From Planctomycetota bacterium (GTDB lineage: Bacteria; Planctomycetota; Planctomycetia; Gemmatales; Gemmataceae), in the NCBI GenBank assembly GCA_016195405.1, contig JACPZP010000051.1, positions 1 to 64,000 on the forward strand: a stretch of 64,000 nucleotides of DNA, written 5' to 3'. Position 1 is the first letter of the stretch. The number at the start of each line of letters is the position of its first letter. Below the pieces are notes generated by a model that had not been told where the DNA came from, did not search any database, and saw only the letters and a program-made list of their open reading frames with translations. Below, in pieces: positions 49,124-57,646 of this stretch. A program made the translations under genes and the position numbers.

Positions 49124-50314
49124 ATGCGTCGCATGCTGTTGGCTTTTGGACTGTTGCCTTGGTGCATCGGCGCCTCCATGGCGGACGATCCGCAGAAGGA
49201 GCGCCTCACCTGTCAGAACACCTCCGCGATTCGGTGGTTTCTGCCCGGTCAATTCGAGGAGGCTCGCGCCCACGCGGAAAAGACGAAGCGAATCCTCATG
49301 GTGAAGGGAATCTCATTTGGGATTGATGCGGTCGGCGCGAAGTGCGCCACTAAAGGAAACTGGTGACCTGGCGCCGAACCGATGCGAGCAGGTTGCTTCG
49401 CAGAGCTGCGGGTCATTCATCTTCTCAATCGTCGCTTTGTGCCGTTCTATTTCAACACCGGCGGACCTGGACTAGGCAAAGATCAGGCGGCCGCCGATTT
49501 CGTCAAAGGGAAAGTCAAGAACAAGTGGGCGCATTTCACGGCTTTCACCGGCAAGGGCGAGGCACTCGACGAAAGCGAGGTTTACGCCGACAAGGATGGG
49601 ATCTTCGACTTTCTCATGAGCTTGTTGCGCAAACACCCTGAGTTCGATCACATGACGGAGACCGAGAAGAAAACGCTTGCTACCGCCAAGGAAAATCTTA
49701 AGGACGACGCTTCGCAACTAGCCGCCGGCGAGTTGCTTGAGGAACTTGGCCGTTACGCCGAAGCGGGACCGTATTATCAGCGAATACTGGATGGCGAAGG
49801 CGGCGGCGCTGCCCGTGCCGACGCCCATCGCGGCTTGGCTCGCATGGCGCGTTACGAGAAGAAGTGGGACAATTTGGAGAGAATTCTCGCAATCGCCGAA
49901 AAAGAGAATGCCGGCAAGCGCCTTGGGCTCGAAGGCGACGTCGCCACGGAACGCGCCTACCGTCTCCTTGCCGACAAGAAGTACGAGGAAGTGCGCGCGC
50001 TGTTGGACAAGCACATCAAGGCGCATCCAGATTCGAAGCGCATGGGTGAGATGCACTTCAATGCCGGCGTGGCATGCTTCTTCTTGAAGGACCTTGATTG
50101 GGCCTACTATCACTGGTGCTGGGTCGTGGAGAACATTCCCGACGATCACATGCAAAGGCGCTGTTACATTGCCGCCGCTCACAAAGGAATGCCCTATCCC
50201 AATCCCGAGCTGGGCGGCTTTCAGAGCAACCAAAAGGGCGGCAACATCCAGGTTATCCAGGCCGCCTATGCCAACGGCCGCAAAGTGTACGAGCGGTTGA
50301 AGAGCAGTTATTGA
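49124..50314 (+). CDS. Predicted selenoprotein: thioredoxin-fold domain (WU-PGA) plus TPR repeats
   Basis: From ATG 49124 (GAGGAGGAG just upstream), a signal peptide (MRRMLLAFGLLPWCIGASMA) leads to KRILMVKGISFGIDAVG and KGNW. TGA at codon 81 (49364-49366) is followed in frame by PGAEPMRAGCFAELRVIHLL, then NRRFVPFYFNTGG, to the stop at 50314: 396 residues if TGA is Sec. 'W-U-P-G-A-E-x-M-R' matches the WC-x-x-C site of thioredoxin-like proteins, with Sec at the first Cys. The C-terminal 220 residues are TPR-like helices (ELLEELGRYAEAGPYYQRIL; NAGVACFFLKDLDWAYYHWC). A hairpin with a GGU loop lies 24 bases after the TGA (49383-49402). It follows the ECF sigma gene on the same strand. Confidence 0.82.
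49383..49402 (+). promoter_or_regulatory. Candidate bacterial SECIS element
   Basis: UGCGAGCA and UGCUUCGCA form an 8-bp stem with one bulged U, capped by a GGU loop that begins 25 bases after the UGA. The apical part GCAGGU closely resembles the GCAGGUCUGC apex of the E. coli fdhF SECIS. Position and loop fit the bacterial rule. The hairpin contains the ATG (49382) that a gene finder would use to start the downstream fragment. Confidence 0.7.
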
Positions 50315-50338
50315 ACACCCCGACCGGTGCGCGCGAAT

Positions 50339-50410
50339 ACTCCCTGTACGGTTGGCGTCGGACTTAAGGGGCAACGCAATATGCACGCCCACCAGCCGCC
50401 GTACAGGGAG
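50339..50410. repeat. CTCCCTGTACGG-family palindrome
   Basis: CTCCCTGTACGG on the left is mirrored by CCGTACAGGGAG on the right, with weaker inner pairing. It ends 6 bases before the VOC gene start. Confidence 0.8.
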
Positions 50411-50415
50411 CTTTC

Positions 50416-51291
50416 ATGTCCAGCCAAAATCCTCGAACTTCGCGCAGGAGTTTTCTCGCCGGCGCATCCGCATTCGGCGCCGTGCTGGCCGCGCATCAAA
50501 TTGGCGCAGGCGGCGGAACTACGCAGGAAGGGCAGAAAGCGAAATCCAAGGCGAACGGCTCGGAATCGCCTGACGCGCCGCGAATTCTCAGCCTGGAACT
50601 TCTGACCGCGGCACCCTTGCCGCGGATGAAGGAGTTCTATCACGATTCTCTCGGGTTGCGGGTCGTCGAAGACCGGCGGGATAGGCTCACGATTGCGGGT
50701 GGCCAGACCAACATTACCTTCGTCCCAGCGCCGAGTGACGCGGGTCAGCCTTTCTATCACTTTGCCTTTAACATCCCGGAAAACAAGATTCGAGCAGCGC
50801 GGGACTGGCAGCGCGAGCGCTCGCCGCTTTTACCGATTCCCCAACGACTGCGCCACGCCGATTATCCCAACGACGTCGTCAACTATAGCCATTGGAACGC
50901 TCATTCAATCTTCTTCTTCGACCCGGCGCAGAACGTCGTCGAGTATATCGCCCGGCACGATCTGCGCAACCGCGCACACGGCGGTTTCGAGAGCCGCGAC
51001 ATCCTCTATGCCAGTGAGGTCGCGTTTGTCGTCGATGACGTCGCCGCGGCCGTTCAACGCATGCGCGAGTCGGTCGCGCTAGAACAGTACCGCGGCGGCG
51101 ACAGTCAATTCCGGGCCATCGGCGATGAGCGCGGCCTGCTGCTTGTCATGCGCCGAGGCCGCGTCATCAGCTTCGATGCCACGGAGCGAAAGGCGGTGGA
51201 CGTCTTCCGCACGACGGCGCGGATTCGCGGAGCGCGCGCGGGAAACCAACGCGTGACCGGCTTTCCGTATGAATTAGCGATTGAAGCTTGA
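50416..51291 (+). CDS. Tat-exported VOC-family protein
   Basis: A 291-residue protein with a twin-arginine signal (SRRSFLAGASAFGAVLAAH). Two vicinal-oxygen-chelate beta-alpha-beta-beta-beta units follow (LSLELLTAAPLPRMKEFYHD; then the half around ASEVAFVVDDVAAAVQRMRE). HWNAHSIFFFDPAQNVVEYI and NVVEYIARHD supply the His/Glu metal-binding pattern expected in glyoxalase/dioxygenase-like proteins. The catalytic role is not determined. Export through Tat suggests a cofactor- or metal-loaded enzyme outside the cytoplasm. It ends 1 base into the repeat that follows. Confidence 0.85.
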   Translation: MSSQNPRTSRRSFLAGASAFGAVLAAHQIGAGGGTTQEGQKAKSKANGSESPDAPRILSLELLTAAPLPRMKEFYHDSLGLRVVEDRRDRLTIAGGQTNITFVPAPSDAGQPFYHFAFNIPENKIRAARDWQRERSPLLPIPQRLRHADYPNDVVNYSHWNAHSIFFFDPAQNVVEYIARHDLRNRAHGGFESRDILYASEVAFVVDDVAAAVQRMRESVALEQYRGGDSQFRAIGDERGLLLVMRRGRVISFDATERKAVDVFRTTARIRGARAGNQRVTGFPYELAIEA

Positions 51292-51383
51292 GCGCGCGAA
51301 ACCGCCGAGCGAGCAACACTGCGCAACAGACGGGACGCGTCCCACCGGCTGCGTCGTGTCGGTCGCTCGGCGGTTTCGCGCTC
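51291..51383. repeat. GCGCGAAACCGCCGAGCG-family palindrome between convergent genes
   Basis: AGCGCGCGAAACCGCCGAGC is mirrored by GCTCGGCGGTTTCGCGCTCA. The left edge touches the VOC stop and the right edge overlaps the stop of the dehydrogenase gene by 2 bases. The first copy of this family is at 9014. Confidence 0.88.
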
Positions 51384-52380
51384 ACAGCGCCCGTGCAATC
51401 GCCTCGGCCATCTCCGAAGTGCTCGCGTCCCCCCCGAGATCGCGCGTGCGAACGCTCCCTTGAGTCAGAACCTTTTCGACCGCGCGAAAAATTCGCCCTG
51501 CCGCCTCTTTCTGCCCCACGCACTCCAACAGGTCGATTGCCGGCAGAATCAGCGGCAGCGGATTGGCGCGGTTGGCGCCGATGCTCTCGCGGGTGCCGCC
51601 GTGGAACGCTTCAAACACCTTGATGCCGTCGCCGACGTTGATGCCGGCCGTGGCGCCGACACCGCCGACCACGCCTGCCCCCAGGTCGCTGACGATGTCG
51701 CCATAGAGATTGCCCATTGCCAGCACGTCGAACTGCTGGGGCCGTGAAACCATTTGCATGCAGCAGTTGTCGACGATGATTTCTTTTGGCTGCATCTCCG
51801 GAAAGTCCTTGGCGACGGCGCGAAAGGCATCGAGAAAGAGACCGTCGGCGAGCTTGAGGATGTTAGCCTTGTGGACACAATGGATAGTCTTGCGCGCGGC
51901 AGCGCGGGCCCATTCGAAGGCGAACTGGAAAAAGCGGCGGCTGGCCGTTTCCGTTACCACCTTGATGCTCTGCACGACGCCGGGAACGATCTGATGCTCA
52001 ACCGAGGCATACAGATCCTCGGTCAGCTCGCGGATGACAAGCATGTCGACGCCCTGAAATCGGGCGGGCAAACCTTGAATATTCTTGAGAGGCCGCACCG
52101 ACGCGAACAAGCCTAACGCGCGACGGAGCAGCACGTTGTGGTTCGTGTGCGGCGAACTCGGCGGCGAAAGAAGCTTGGTCTTGAGTGCCAAGCCGGTCTT
52201 ATGAATCGAGTCGAGCATGGCGGCCGGCAAGGCGTCGAGCCCCTTCGCAACGGCTTCCTGACCGGCGAGGTGCTCGTCAAACTCGACGGCGACACCGGCA
52301 GCGTCAAGGATTCGCCGCACCGCCGGGATGAGGTCGTAGCCGATCCCGCCGCCTTGGATCAAAGTAACACGAAGCGTCAT
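51382..52380 (-). CDS. Isocitrate/isopropylmalate-dehydrogenase-like protein, divergent copy
   Basis: A 332-residue protein from ATG 52380. The fold follows NAD-isocitrate dehydrogenases: VTLIQGGGIGYDLIPAVRRI, LFASVRPLKNIQGL, PGVVQSIKVVTETASRRFFQ, CVHKANILKLADGLFLD, MGNLYGDIVSDLGAGVVGGV and RTRDLGGDASTSEMAEAI. Several active-site blocks differ from the neighbour at 52402: RELTEDLYASVEH instead of RENTEGLYAGLEH, and HGGTRESIGANRANP instead of HGSAPDIAGKGLANP. It may be a regulatory subunit, as in eukaryotic NAD-IDH, or act on another substrate. Start 52380 is 21 bases after the upstream stop. Confidence 0.8.
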   Translation of the reverse strand: MTLRVTLIQGGGIGYDLIPAVRRILDAAGVAVEFDEHLAGQEAVAKGLDALPAAMLDSIHKTGLALKTKLLSPPSSPHTNHNVLLRRALGLFASVRPLKNIQGLPARFQGVDMLVIRELTEDLYASVEHQIVPGVVQSIKVVTETASRRFFQFAFEWARAAARKTIHCVHKANILKLADGLFLDAFRAVAKDFPEMQPKEIIVDNCCMQMVSRPQQFDVLAMGNLYGDIVSDLGAGVVGGVGATAGINVGDGIKVFEAFHGGTRESIGANRANPLPLILPAIDLLECVGQKEAAGRIFRAVEKVLTQGSVRTRDLGGDASTSEMAEAIARAL

Positions 52381-52401
52381 GAATGATTCCACTTCCACTC
52401 G

Positions 52402-53403
52402 CTAATGCGGCAAATTCGCGATTAGCTCCTCGGTGATGGTCGCGGTTGTTCCGTCGCCGCCGAGGTCGCGTGTCAGTCCTTTCTTGATTTGTAGCGTTCG
52501 GCGAACCGACTCTTCGATCCTGCGGGCGGGTTGACGCTGGCCAATGTGGTCGAGCATCAACGCCGCGGAGCGCACCAGGGCGATCGGGTTGGCCAGGCCT
52601 TTGCCGGCGATGTCGGGGGCGCTGCCATGGACCGCTTCGAACAGGGCGTAGCGCGTGCCGATGTTCGCTCCGGGAACGATGCCGAGTCCTCCGACCAGGC
52701 CGGCGCAAAGGTCGCTGACCACGTCGCCGAATAGATTCTCCATTACAAGTACGTCGAATTTCGCCGGGTCCAGAGCCAGTTCCAGAGCGAGCCGGTCGAT
52801 AGGCTTATCGCTGAATTCCAGGAACGGGAAGTCGTCGGCCACCTCTTGGGCAATGTCGAGGAACAAACCGTCGGATAAGGGAAGCACATCCGCTTTGTGA
52901 ACGACCGTCAAATGCCGGCGGCCCTGCGTCCTCGCTAATTCGAAAGCGTAACGGATAATGCGCCGCGCTGCATCCCGGGTCACAATCCGCAGGCTTTCCA
53001 CGACGCCGGGAACTACGAAATGCTCGAGGCCCGCATAAAGTCCTTCGGTGTTCTCGCGGACCACCACCAGGTCCACGTTCGTGTAGGGCACATGGATGCC
53101 GGGCAACGTCTGAACGGGTCGAATGCTTGCAAACAATTCCAATTCTTGGCGAAGCCGGACGTTGATGGAGCGAAATCCCTTGCCGATCGGCGTGGTGCAC
53201 GGTCCCTTGAGGGCGACGCGGTGCTTGCGGATAAGATCCAGCGTCAGCTTGGGAAGCGGTTCGCCGTGACTTTCGACAGCGCCGAGGCCCGCCGGGGCTT
53301 CGATCCAGTCAATGCGGGCGCCGGCAGCGCCAAGAAGTTTCTGCGTGGCCGCCATGACTTCGGGGCCAATGCCGTCGCCGGCGATCGTGACTACAGGAGT
53401 CAT
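52402..53403 (-). CDS. NAD-dependent isocitrate dehydrogenase (isocitrate/isopropylmalate dehydrogenase family)
   Basis: A 333-residue beta-decarboxylating dehydrogenase. It has VTIAGDGIGPEVMAATQKLL, ELFASIRPVQTLPG, VVVRENTEGLYAGLEHFVVP, TVVHKADVLPLSDGLFLDIA, LVMENLFGDVVSDLCAGLVG, EAVHGSAPDIAGKGLANPIA and LTRDLGGDGTTATITEEL. All catalytic and metal-binding blocks of NAD-IDH are in place (Arg in VRLRQELELFASIRP, the Lys in HKAD, the Asp in GDVVSD). It probably supplies 2-oxoglutarate. The gene precedes the divergent copy at 51382 on the same strand. Confidence 0.88.
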   Translation of the reverse strand: MTPVVTIAGDGIGPEVMAATQKLLGAAGARIDWIEAPAGLGAVESHGEPLPKLTLDLIRKHRVALKGPCTTPIGKGFRSINVRLRQELELFASIRPVQTLPGIHVPYTNVDLVVVRENTEGLYAGLEHFVVPGVVESLRIVTRDAARRIIRYAFELARTQGRRHLTVVHKADVLPLSDGLFLDIAQEVADDFPFLEFSDKPIDRLALELALDPAKFDVLVMENLFGDVVSDLCAGLVGGLGIVPGANIGTRYALFEAVHGSAPDIAGKGLANPIALVRSAALMLDHIGQRQPARRIEESVRRTLQIKKGLTRDLGGDGTTATITEELIANLPH

Positions 53404-53466
53404 GCTACCATTCCAAGAGAGGTCGCGTTCTCCGCAGCCTTGCCCTACAATGACGGTTCAGTGCCG

Positions 53467-53511
53467 CTCGATGGGCCGACTCTCGATGCGCCGACTCTCG
53501 ATGCGCCGACG
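53467..53511. repeat. 15-bp tandem repeat upstream of the M48 gene
   Basis: CTCGATGGGCCGACT, CTCGATGCGCCGACT and CTCGATGCGCCGACG are three adjacent units, ending 12 bases before the start at 53524. Confidence 0.85.
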
Positions 53512-53523
53512 TAGGATCAGTCT

Positions 53524-54972
53524 ATGCCTTTTGTCCTGTTGTTGCTTCTTTCGTTGACGCGCCTGCAGCCGCAGTGGAATAGGCCGGATTGGCTGGGATT
53601 GGACTCGCTGGGCTGCGCGATCCTCACTTGGGTCGGGATCGTGGTGTTGTGGTTGGCCGCCGCCTTGGGCAGCTTTCACTTTCGACGCCGCCTGTTGCAA
53701 GAGCCGGGGAGGCGCGGCTTTTGGATGCGGCGTTTCGCGGCTTGGAAGCGTTATCATCTTCTCGCGCTCTTGTGCTTTTACCTGGGCGCACTCTATTTTC
53801 TGGGTTGGGGTTGGACGATCAAGGAGACCCTCGCTGGTGCGCGGTGGGCTCAGCCAAGCATCGAGTTGGCGATGCTGGCGCCCATCTTTATGGGCCTGTT
53901 GGTGTGCTGGACACACTACTACGACCTGGAACGCGCGGCGCACCAAGCCGCGGTCTTCCCCGACGACTCTCCCTTCGTGGGCCGCTGGGGTTACGTTCTC
54001 CTGCAGGCACGCCACAATTTGCTCCTCATTGTGCCGCCGTTGTTCGTGATCGTCGTGGAGCATGCAATCTTCGCCGCCTTCCCCGGTTTAGAGGCCGACA
54101 GCTCATTCACGTTGTACATGGTGATCGGCATCCTGCTGATCGCTTTCTTCTGCATCCCCCTCTTGCTGCGTTGGTTCCTAGGCTTGAAGCCGCTTCCTTC
54201 GGGCCCCTTGCGCGACCGCCTCGAAGCTACGGCACGCGGCTTGCGCTTTCGTTACAACGACATTCTGCTTTGGAATACGCGTTCGACCATCGCCAACGCC
54301 ATGGTTACGGGCGTCGTTCCGTGGATTCGCTACATCGTCGTCAGCGATCGCTTGGTGGAGCACTTGACGGAGGAGGAAATCGAAGCCGTTTTCGGACACG
54401 AGGTCGGTCACATCAAGCACCATCACATGACGTTCTACATGGTCTTTTTGATGGCCAGCTTGATTGCCCTGGGCCTCGCTTGGTTCGGCGTGCTGGCGCT
54501 GGGTCAATGGCTCTTGCCCGAGGCGGAAGGCTGGACCGCCTTCTTTCAGCTCCATTCGGTGTTGCCGCAACTGCTCCTGTTTGCCGTGTACATGGTGGTC
54601 GTGTTTGGTTACCTGTCGCGCCGTTGCGAACGTCAAGCGGATATCTTCGGCTGCCGCACGGTCTCGGCCCCAAGCTTCATCAGCGCTCTGGAAAAAGTAG
54701 CCGTCCTCAACGGCATCCCACGCGAACGGCCGGGCTGGCTGTCGTCTTGGCAACACGGCACGATCGCCCAGCGCGTGGCATTCTTGGAGCGCATGCAGGC
54801 GGAGCCGGAACTCGAGTCGCGTTTCCAGCGCCGCTTGGGCGTCTTCAAATGGGGCCTGGCCGCGGGACTGCTCGGCCTGACGGCATTAGGTTGGATCATT
54901 CTCGGCCCGCACCGCGTTGGCGAAATCCTAAACTCCGGCACGCCGCCGCCCGTGGCATCCGCACGGAGTTAA
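53524..54972 (+). CDS. M48-family membrane metalloprotease
   Basis: A 482-residue protein with about six membrane helices (LLLLLSLTRL; AILTWVGIVVLWLAAALG; LALLCFYLGALYFLGWGW; LIVPPLFVIVVEHAIFAAF; FLMASLIALGLAWFGVLAL; LLLFAVYMVVVFGYL). The active site FGHEVGHIKHHHM (HExxH) and the downstream third zinc ligand in SRRCERQADIFGCR are in place. HtpX/Ste24-like topology suggests a role in membrane protein quality control. It is unrelated in domain layout to the M48 protein at 36930, which has N-terminal helical repeats. Confidence 0.9.
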   Translation: MPFVLLLLLSLTRLQPQWNRPDWLGLDSLGCAILTWVGIVVLWLAAALGSFHFRRRLLQEPGRRGFWMRRFAAWKRYHLLALLCFYLGALYFLGWGWTIKETLAGARWAQPSIELAMLAPIFMGLLVCWTHYYDLERAAHQAAVFPDDSPFVGRWGYVLLQARHNLLLIVPPLFVIVVEHAIFAAFPGLEADSSFTLYMVIGILLIAFFCIPLLLRWFLGLKPLPSGPLRDRLEATARGLRFRYNDILLWNTRSTIANAMVTGVVPWIRYIVVSDRLVEHLTEEEIEAVFGHEVGHIKHHHMTFYMVFLMASLIALGLAWFGVLALGQWLLPEAEGWTAFFQLHSVLPQLLLFAVYMVVVFGYLSRRCERQADIFGCRTVSAPSFISALEKVAVLNGIPRERPGWLSSWQHGTIAQRVAFLERMQAEPELESRFQRRLGVFKWGLAAGLLGLTALGWIILGPHRVGEILNSGTPPPVASARS

Positions 54973-54975
54973 TTC

Positions 54976-55971
54976 TTACGGCAACACCACAACCTTTCCC
55001 GACAGAGTTCCCGCTTTGTGCAGCGTGTTCTCTTCAAGGAAACGATGCGCCGCGGCTGCTTCTGCCAATGGGAATGTGCGGCCGATTTGGACGTGAAGCT
55101 TCTTTTCTGATTGCCAGCGGTTGATGTCATTGGCGCATTCGCGCTGCTCCACCGGCGTGGCTTTGAACATCGCGAAACCGAAGAGCGATAAGTCCTTGGT
55201 GTAAAACGCCCCCACCGGGAAAAGCGGCTGCGCCTGTCTGCCGGCCATGACGATCATGCGTCCACGCCAGGCGAGCAAATCCATGGTCTTAAAAAAATCG
55301 GGCTCGCGCTGGGTTTCGTACCAAACATTGACGCCCTGCCCTTTCGTGTAGTCCTTGATGCGGGCCGAGATGTCGTCGGTCTTGTAGTTCAGAACGAGGT
55401 CCGCTCCCCAGCGACGGCATTGATCAGCTTTCTCCGGCGAACCAACCGTGGTGATAACCCTGGCGCCGACGGCCTTAGCCATCTGCACGACCATGGCGCC
55501 GACGCCGCCCGTGCCGCCGTTGACGAATGCGATTTCGCCGGCCTTGAGATGTGCGCAGCGAAACAGACCCAAATGTGCCGTGATGCCGACAAGTGCAGAA
55601 GCGGCAGCTTCTTGGTCCTTTACGTTATCCGGAGTTGGATAGATCCATTCCTCACCGACGCATGCGAATTCGGCGAATGTGCCCTGTCGCCCAAGCAGCC
55701 CCTGGTTGGATCCCCACACGCGATCGCCGGGCCGGAAACTCTTGACCCCGGGACCTACTTCGGCCACCGTGCCGGCCAAATCGCAGCCGGGGATGAACGG
55801 TTTAGGCAAAGGCATGCTCACGAGACCGGAACGAATATAGGTATCAATGGGATTAAGCGCGGCGGCGCCGACGCGAACGAGTATCTCGCCCGCTTTAGGC
55901 GTGGGTTGCGGCAAGTTGCCGAATTGGATGACTTCCGCGGGGCCGGTCGTTTCGAGATAGGCGGCTTTCAT
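54976..55971 (-). CDS. Quinone-oxidoreductase-like MDR enzyme
   Basis: A 331-residue medium-chain dehydrogenase/reductase of the zinc-free quinone reductase type. The N-terminal catalytic domain includes VRVGAAALNPIDTYIRSGLV, IPGCDLAGTVAEVGPGVKSF and GDRVWGSNQG. The cofactor domain has FVNGGTGGVGAMVVQMAKAV (NADPH loop) and RWGADLVLNYKTDD. The Cys/His zinc ligands of alcohol dehydrogenases are absent. It probably reduces quinones or enones with NADPH in the cytoplasm. Convergent with the M48 gene, with 3 bases between the stops. Confidence 0.9.
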   Translation of the reverse strand: MKAAYLETTGPAEVIQFGNLPQPTPKAGEILVRVGAAALNPIDTYIRSGLVSMPLPKPFIPGCDLAGTVAEVGPGVKSFRPGDRVWGSNQGLLGRQGTFAEFACVGEEWIYPTPDNVKDQEAAASALVGITAHLGLFRCAHLKAGEIAFVNGGTGGVGAMVVQMAKAVGARVITTVGSPEKADQCRRWGADLVLNYKTDDISARIKDYTKGQGVNVWYETQREPDFFKTMDLLAWRGRMIVMAGRQAQPLFPVGAFYTKDLSLFGFAMFKATPVEQRECANDINRWQSEKKLHVQIGRTFPLAEAAAAHRFLEENTLHKAGTLSGKVVVLP

Positions 55972-56034
55972 GGCGCAGCTCCTGGTGTTTTAATGGAAGT
56001 ATTGTAGAGGCGAAAATGAACCTGCTGTAATGAA

Positions 56035-56204
56035 GTAGGGTGTGTCAAGCGTACTCGCGCCGACGCACCGCTCCACCGCGGGGCCACGGATGGAGTCTGG
56101 GCGCCCGCCGCTACGGATGGTACTCTATTTTACATCGCGGATTCATGGGCCACATACTGCCAACGTTCCGGTGCGTCGGCGCGAGTACGCTTGACGCACC
56201 CTAC
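56035..56204. repeat. Long-armed palindrome, GTAGGGTGTGTCAAGCG family
   Basis: GTAGGGTGTGTCAAGCGTAC continues to CGCGCCGACGCACC and is mirrored after about 95 bases by GTGCGTCGGCGCGAGTACGC ending TTGACGCACCCTAC. Arms are about 35 bases with one mismatch. No coding capacity of note lies in the spacer. Confidence 0.88.
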
Positions 56205-56314
56205 CCGTTGCTTATGTCACTCGATCTAGTGCGCCGGGTGTTGCAAGAAATCCATGAACACTTCGTCGTCATTCGAATGATTGTGCTAGGGCGCCCAAGA
56301 GGAGTGGCCCGCCG

Positions 56315-57646
56315 ATGTTGAAAGGGCGCTACATCCTGGCGACACTCGCGGCCGCTTTGGCTGCCGCGGCGGTGTGGTGCTGGCCGGTGCAACCGTTGTG
56401 GCAAAGCGGACCGAATGCTGGAACTCTGCTAGACTTCAGCCCGGACGGGCAACTCGTTGTCACGTATCTCTGGTCCTGGTCTGGAATTCCATTTGTCAGC
56501 CGTTGGGACGCCGCAACAGGAAAGCTGCTCAGTCGAGTTGAATTTCCGCGGGCCTATCCGGGCAATCCTGGGACGTTTTGGCCCTCACCCGATGGCCGCA
56601 GGGCGGTATTGGGCGAAAGTCCAAAAATGAACCCCGATCCCCAAGATTTAACCTTCAGGGGAGGGGAATTGCGGCTTTTCGACGCAGTCACGGGAAAGCA
56701 ACTCGCAGGTCCATTCGCCGGTTTGACAATGCTTGAACACGAGGGCGCGTTCTCCCCTGATGGTCGATGGTTCTGGGGAATACGCGGGTTCTGGGGAATA
56801 CGCGGCGCGACGCGTGCGGGCTTTGACGGCTCCGACGGCATTGATTTTTATTCTGCCGACACGGGCGATCACCTTTTTGGACTACACGGCGACTCCCGTG
56901 CGGGAACCTGTCTCTTTGCTCACGACGGCATGACCGCGGCTGTGGATCTGATTCGAAACAAAAGCAAACGCGAGCAGGACGCGCGCACGATTCGCATCAT
57001 TGAGTTGCCCTCCGGCCGCGAGCGACGCCGTTTCCAATTGCCGCCGGGACCGTGGATACGATACGACAACTGGGACGGCCGCTATTTTGACGCAGTGGCC
57101 AGGGAGCCAAAAGGTCCGCACGGTAAGCGGTTTTGGTTCACTTGCCGGTTTGACACCGATCAAGATCTATTGGGAGAGGGAACAAAAGATCCGTTGTTGC
57201 AATGGGACGAAGCCATCGAAGGCGAAACGGGAAGTTGGATGGATAGCTCCGACTGCGTCGGCTACTTCCGAATCGCGTCGCGCGATGAACTGTCGAAAGA
57301 GAGTCCGTGGTTTGCTTGGTTCAATAAGCAGCTTGGCCTAGAGCTCCCACCGTTCTACAGTATGCCGATGAGCGTGCGTTTTGTGGATCGGGCAACCGGC
57401 CAGACGCGCCACGAATTACCACGCTTGGTTGGCCATCCTCCACGCCTTTCGCCGGATGGCCGCCGATTCGCTTGTCATACCGGCAGCGGAGACGCTATCG
57501 AGGTTTGGGATACGCATCCGCCCGTGCGGTGGCATAAGGCATTTCTCGCCGGCTTGGCCGCAGCGGGCGGCGTGCTAGCTATCGCGGAATGGCGTCGAAG
57601 CCGACGGATTGCGAAACCGTCAAGCTTGACGAACCCTACGGGTTGA
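56315..57646 (+). CDS. Membrane-anchored WD40/beta-propeller-like protein
   Basis: A 443-residue protein with an N-terminal hydrophobic anchor (YILATLAAALAAAAVWCW) and a C-terminal membrane helix (FLAGLAAAGGVLAIAEW) before a short basic tail. The middle is a beta-propeller of WD40 type with LLDFSPDGQLVVTYLWSWSG, FVSRWDAATGKLLSRVEF, WPSPDGRRAVLG, GAFSPDGRWFWGIRG and RLSPDGRRFACHTGSG. The hexapeptide FWGIRG is duplicated (FWGIRGFWGIRG). Probably an interaction scaffold in the envelope. Related genes in planctomycetes are of unknown function. Confidence 0.8.
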   Translation: MLKGRYILATLAAALAAAAVWCWPVQPLWQSGPNAGTLLDFSPDGQLVVTYLWSWSGIPFVSRWDAATGKLLSRVEFPRAYPGNPGTFWPSPDGRRAVLGESPKMNPDPQDLTFRGGELRLFDAVTGKQLAGPFAGLTMLEHEGAFSPDGRWFWGIRGFWGIRGATRAGFDGSDGIDFYSADTGDHLFGLHGDSRAGTCLFAHDGMTAAVDLIRNKSKREQDARTIRIIELPSGRERRRFQLPPGPWIRYDNWDGRYFDAVAREPKGPHGKRFWFTCRFDTDQDLLGEGTKDPLLQWDEAIEGETGSWMDSSDCVGYFRIASRDELSKESPWFAWFNKQLGLELPPFYSMPMSVRFVDRATGQTRHELPRLVGHPPRLSPDGRRFACHTGSGDAIEVWDTHPPVRWHKAFLAGLAAAGGVLAIAEWRRSRRIAKPSSLTNPTG

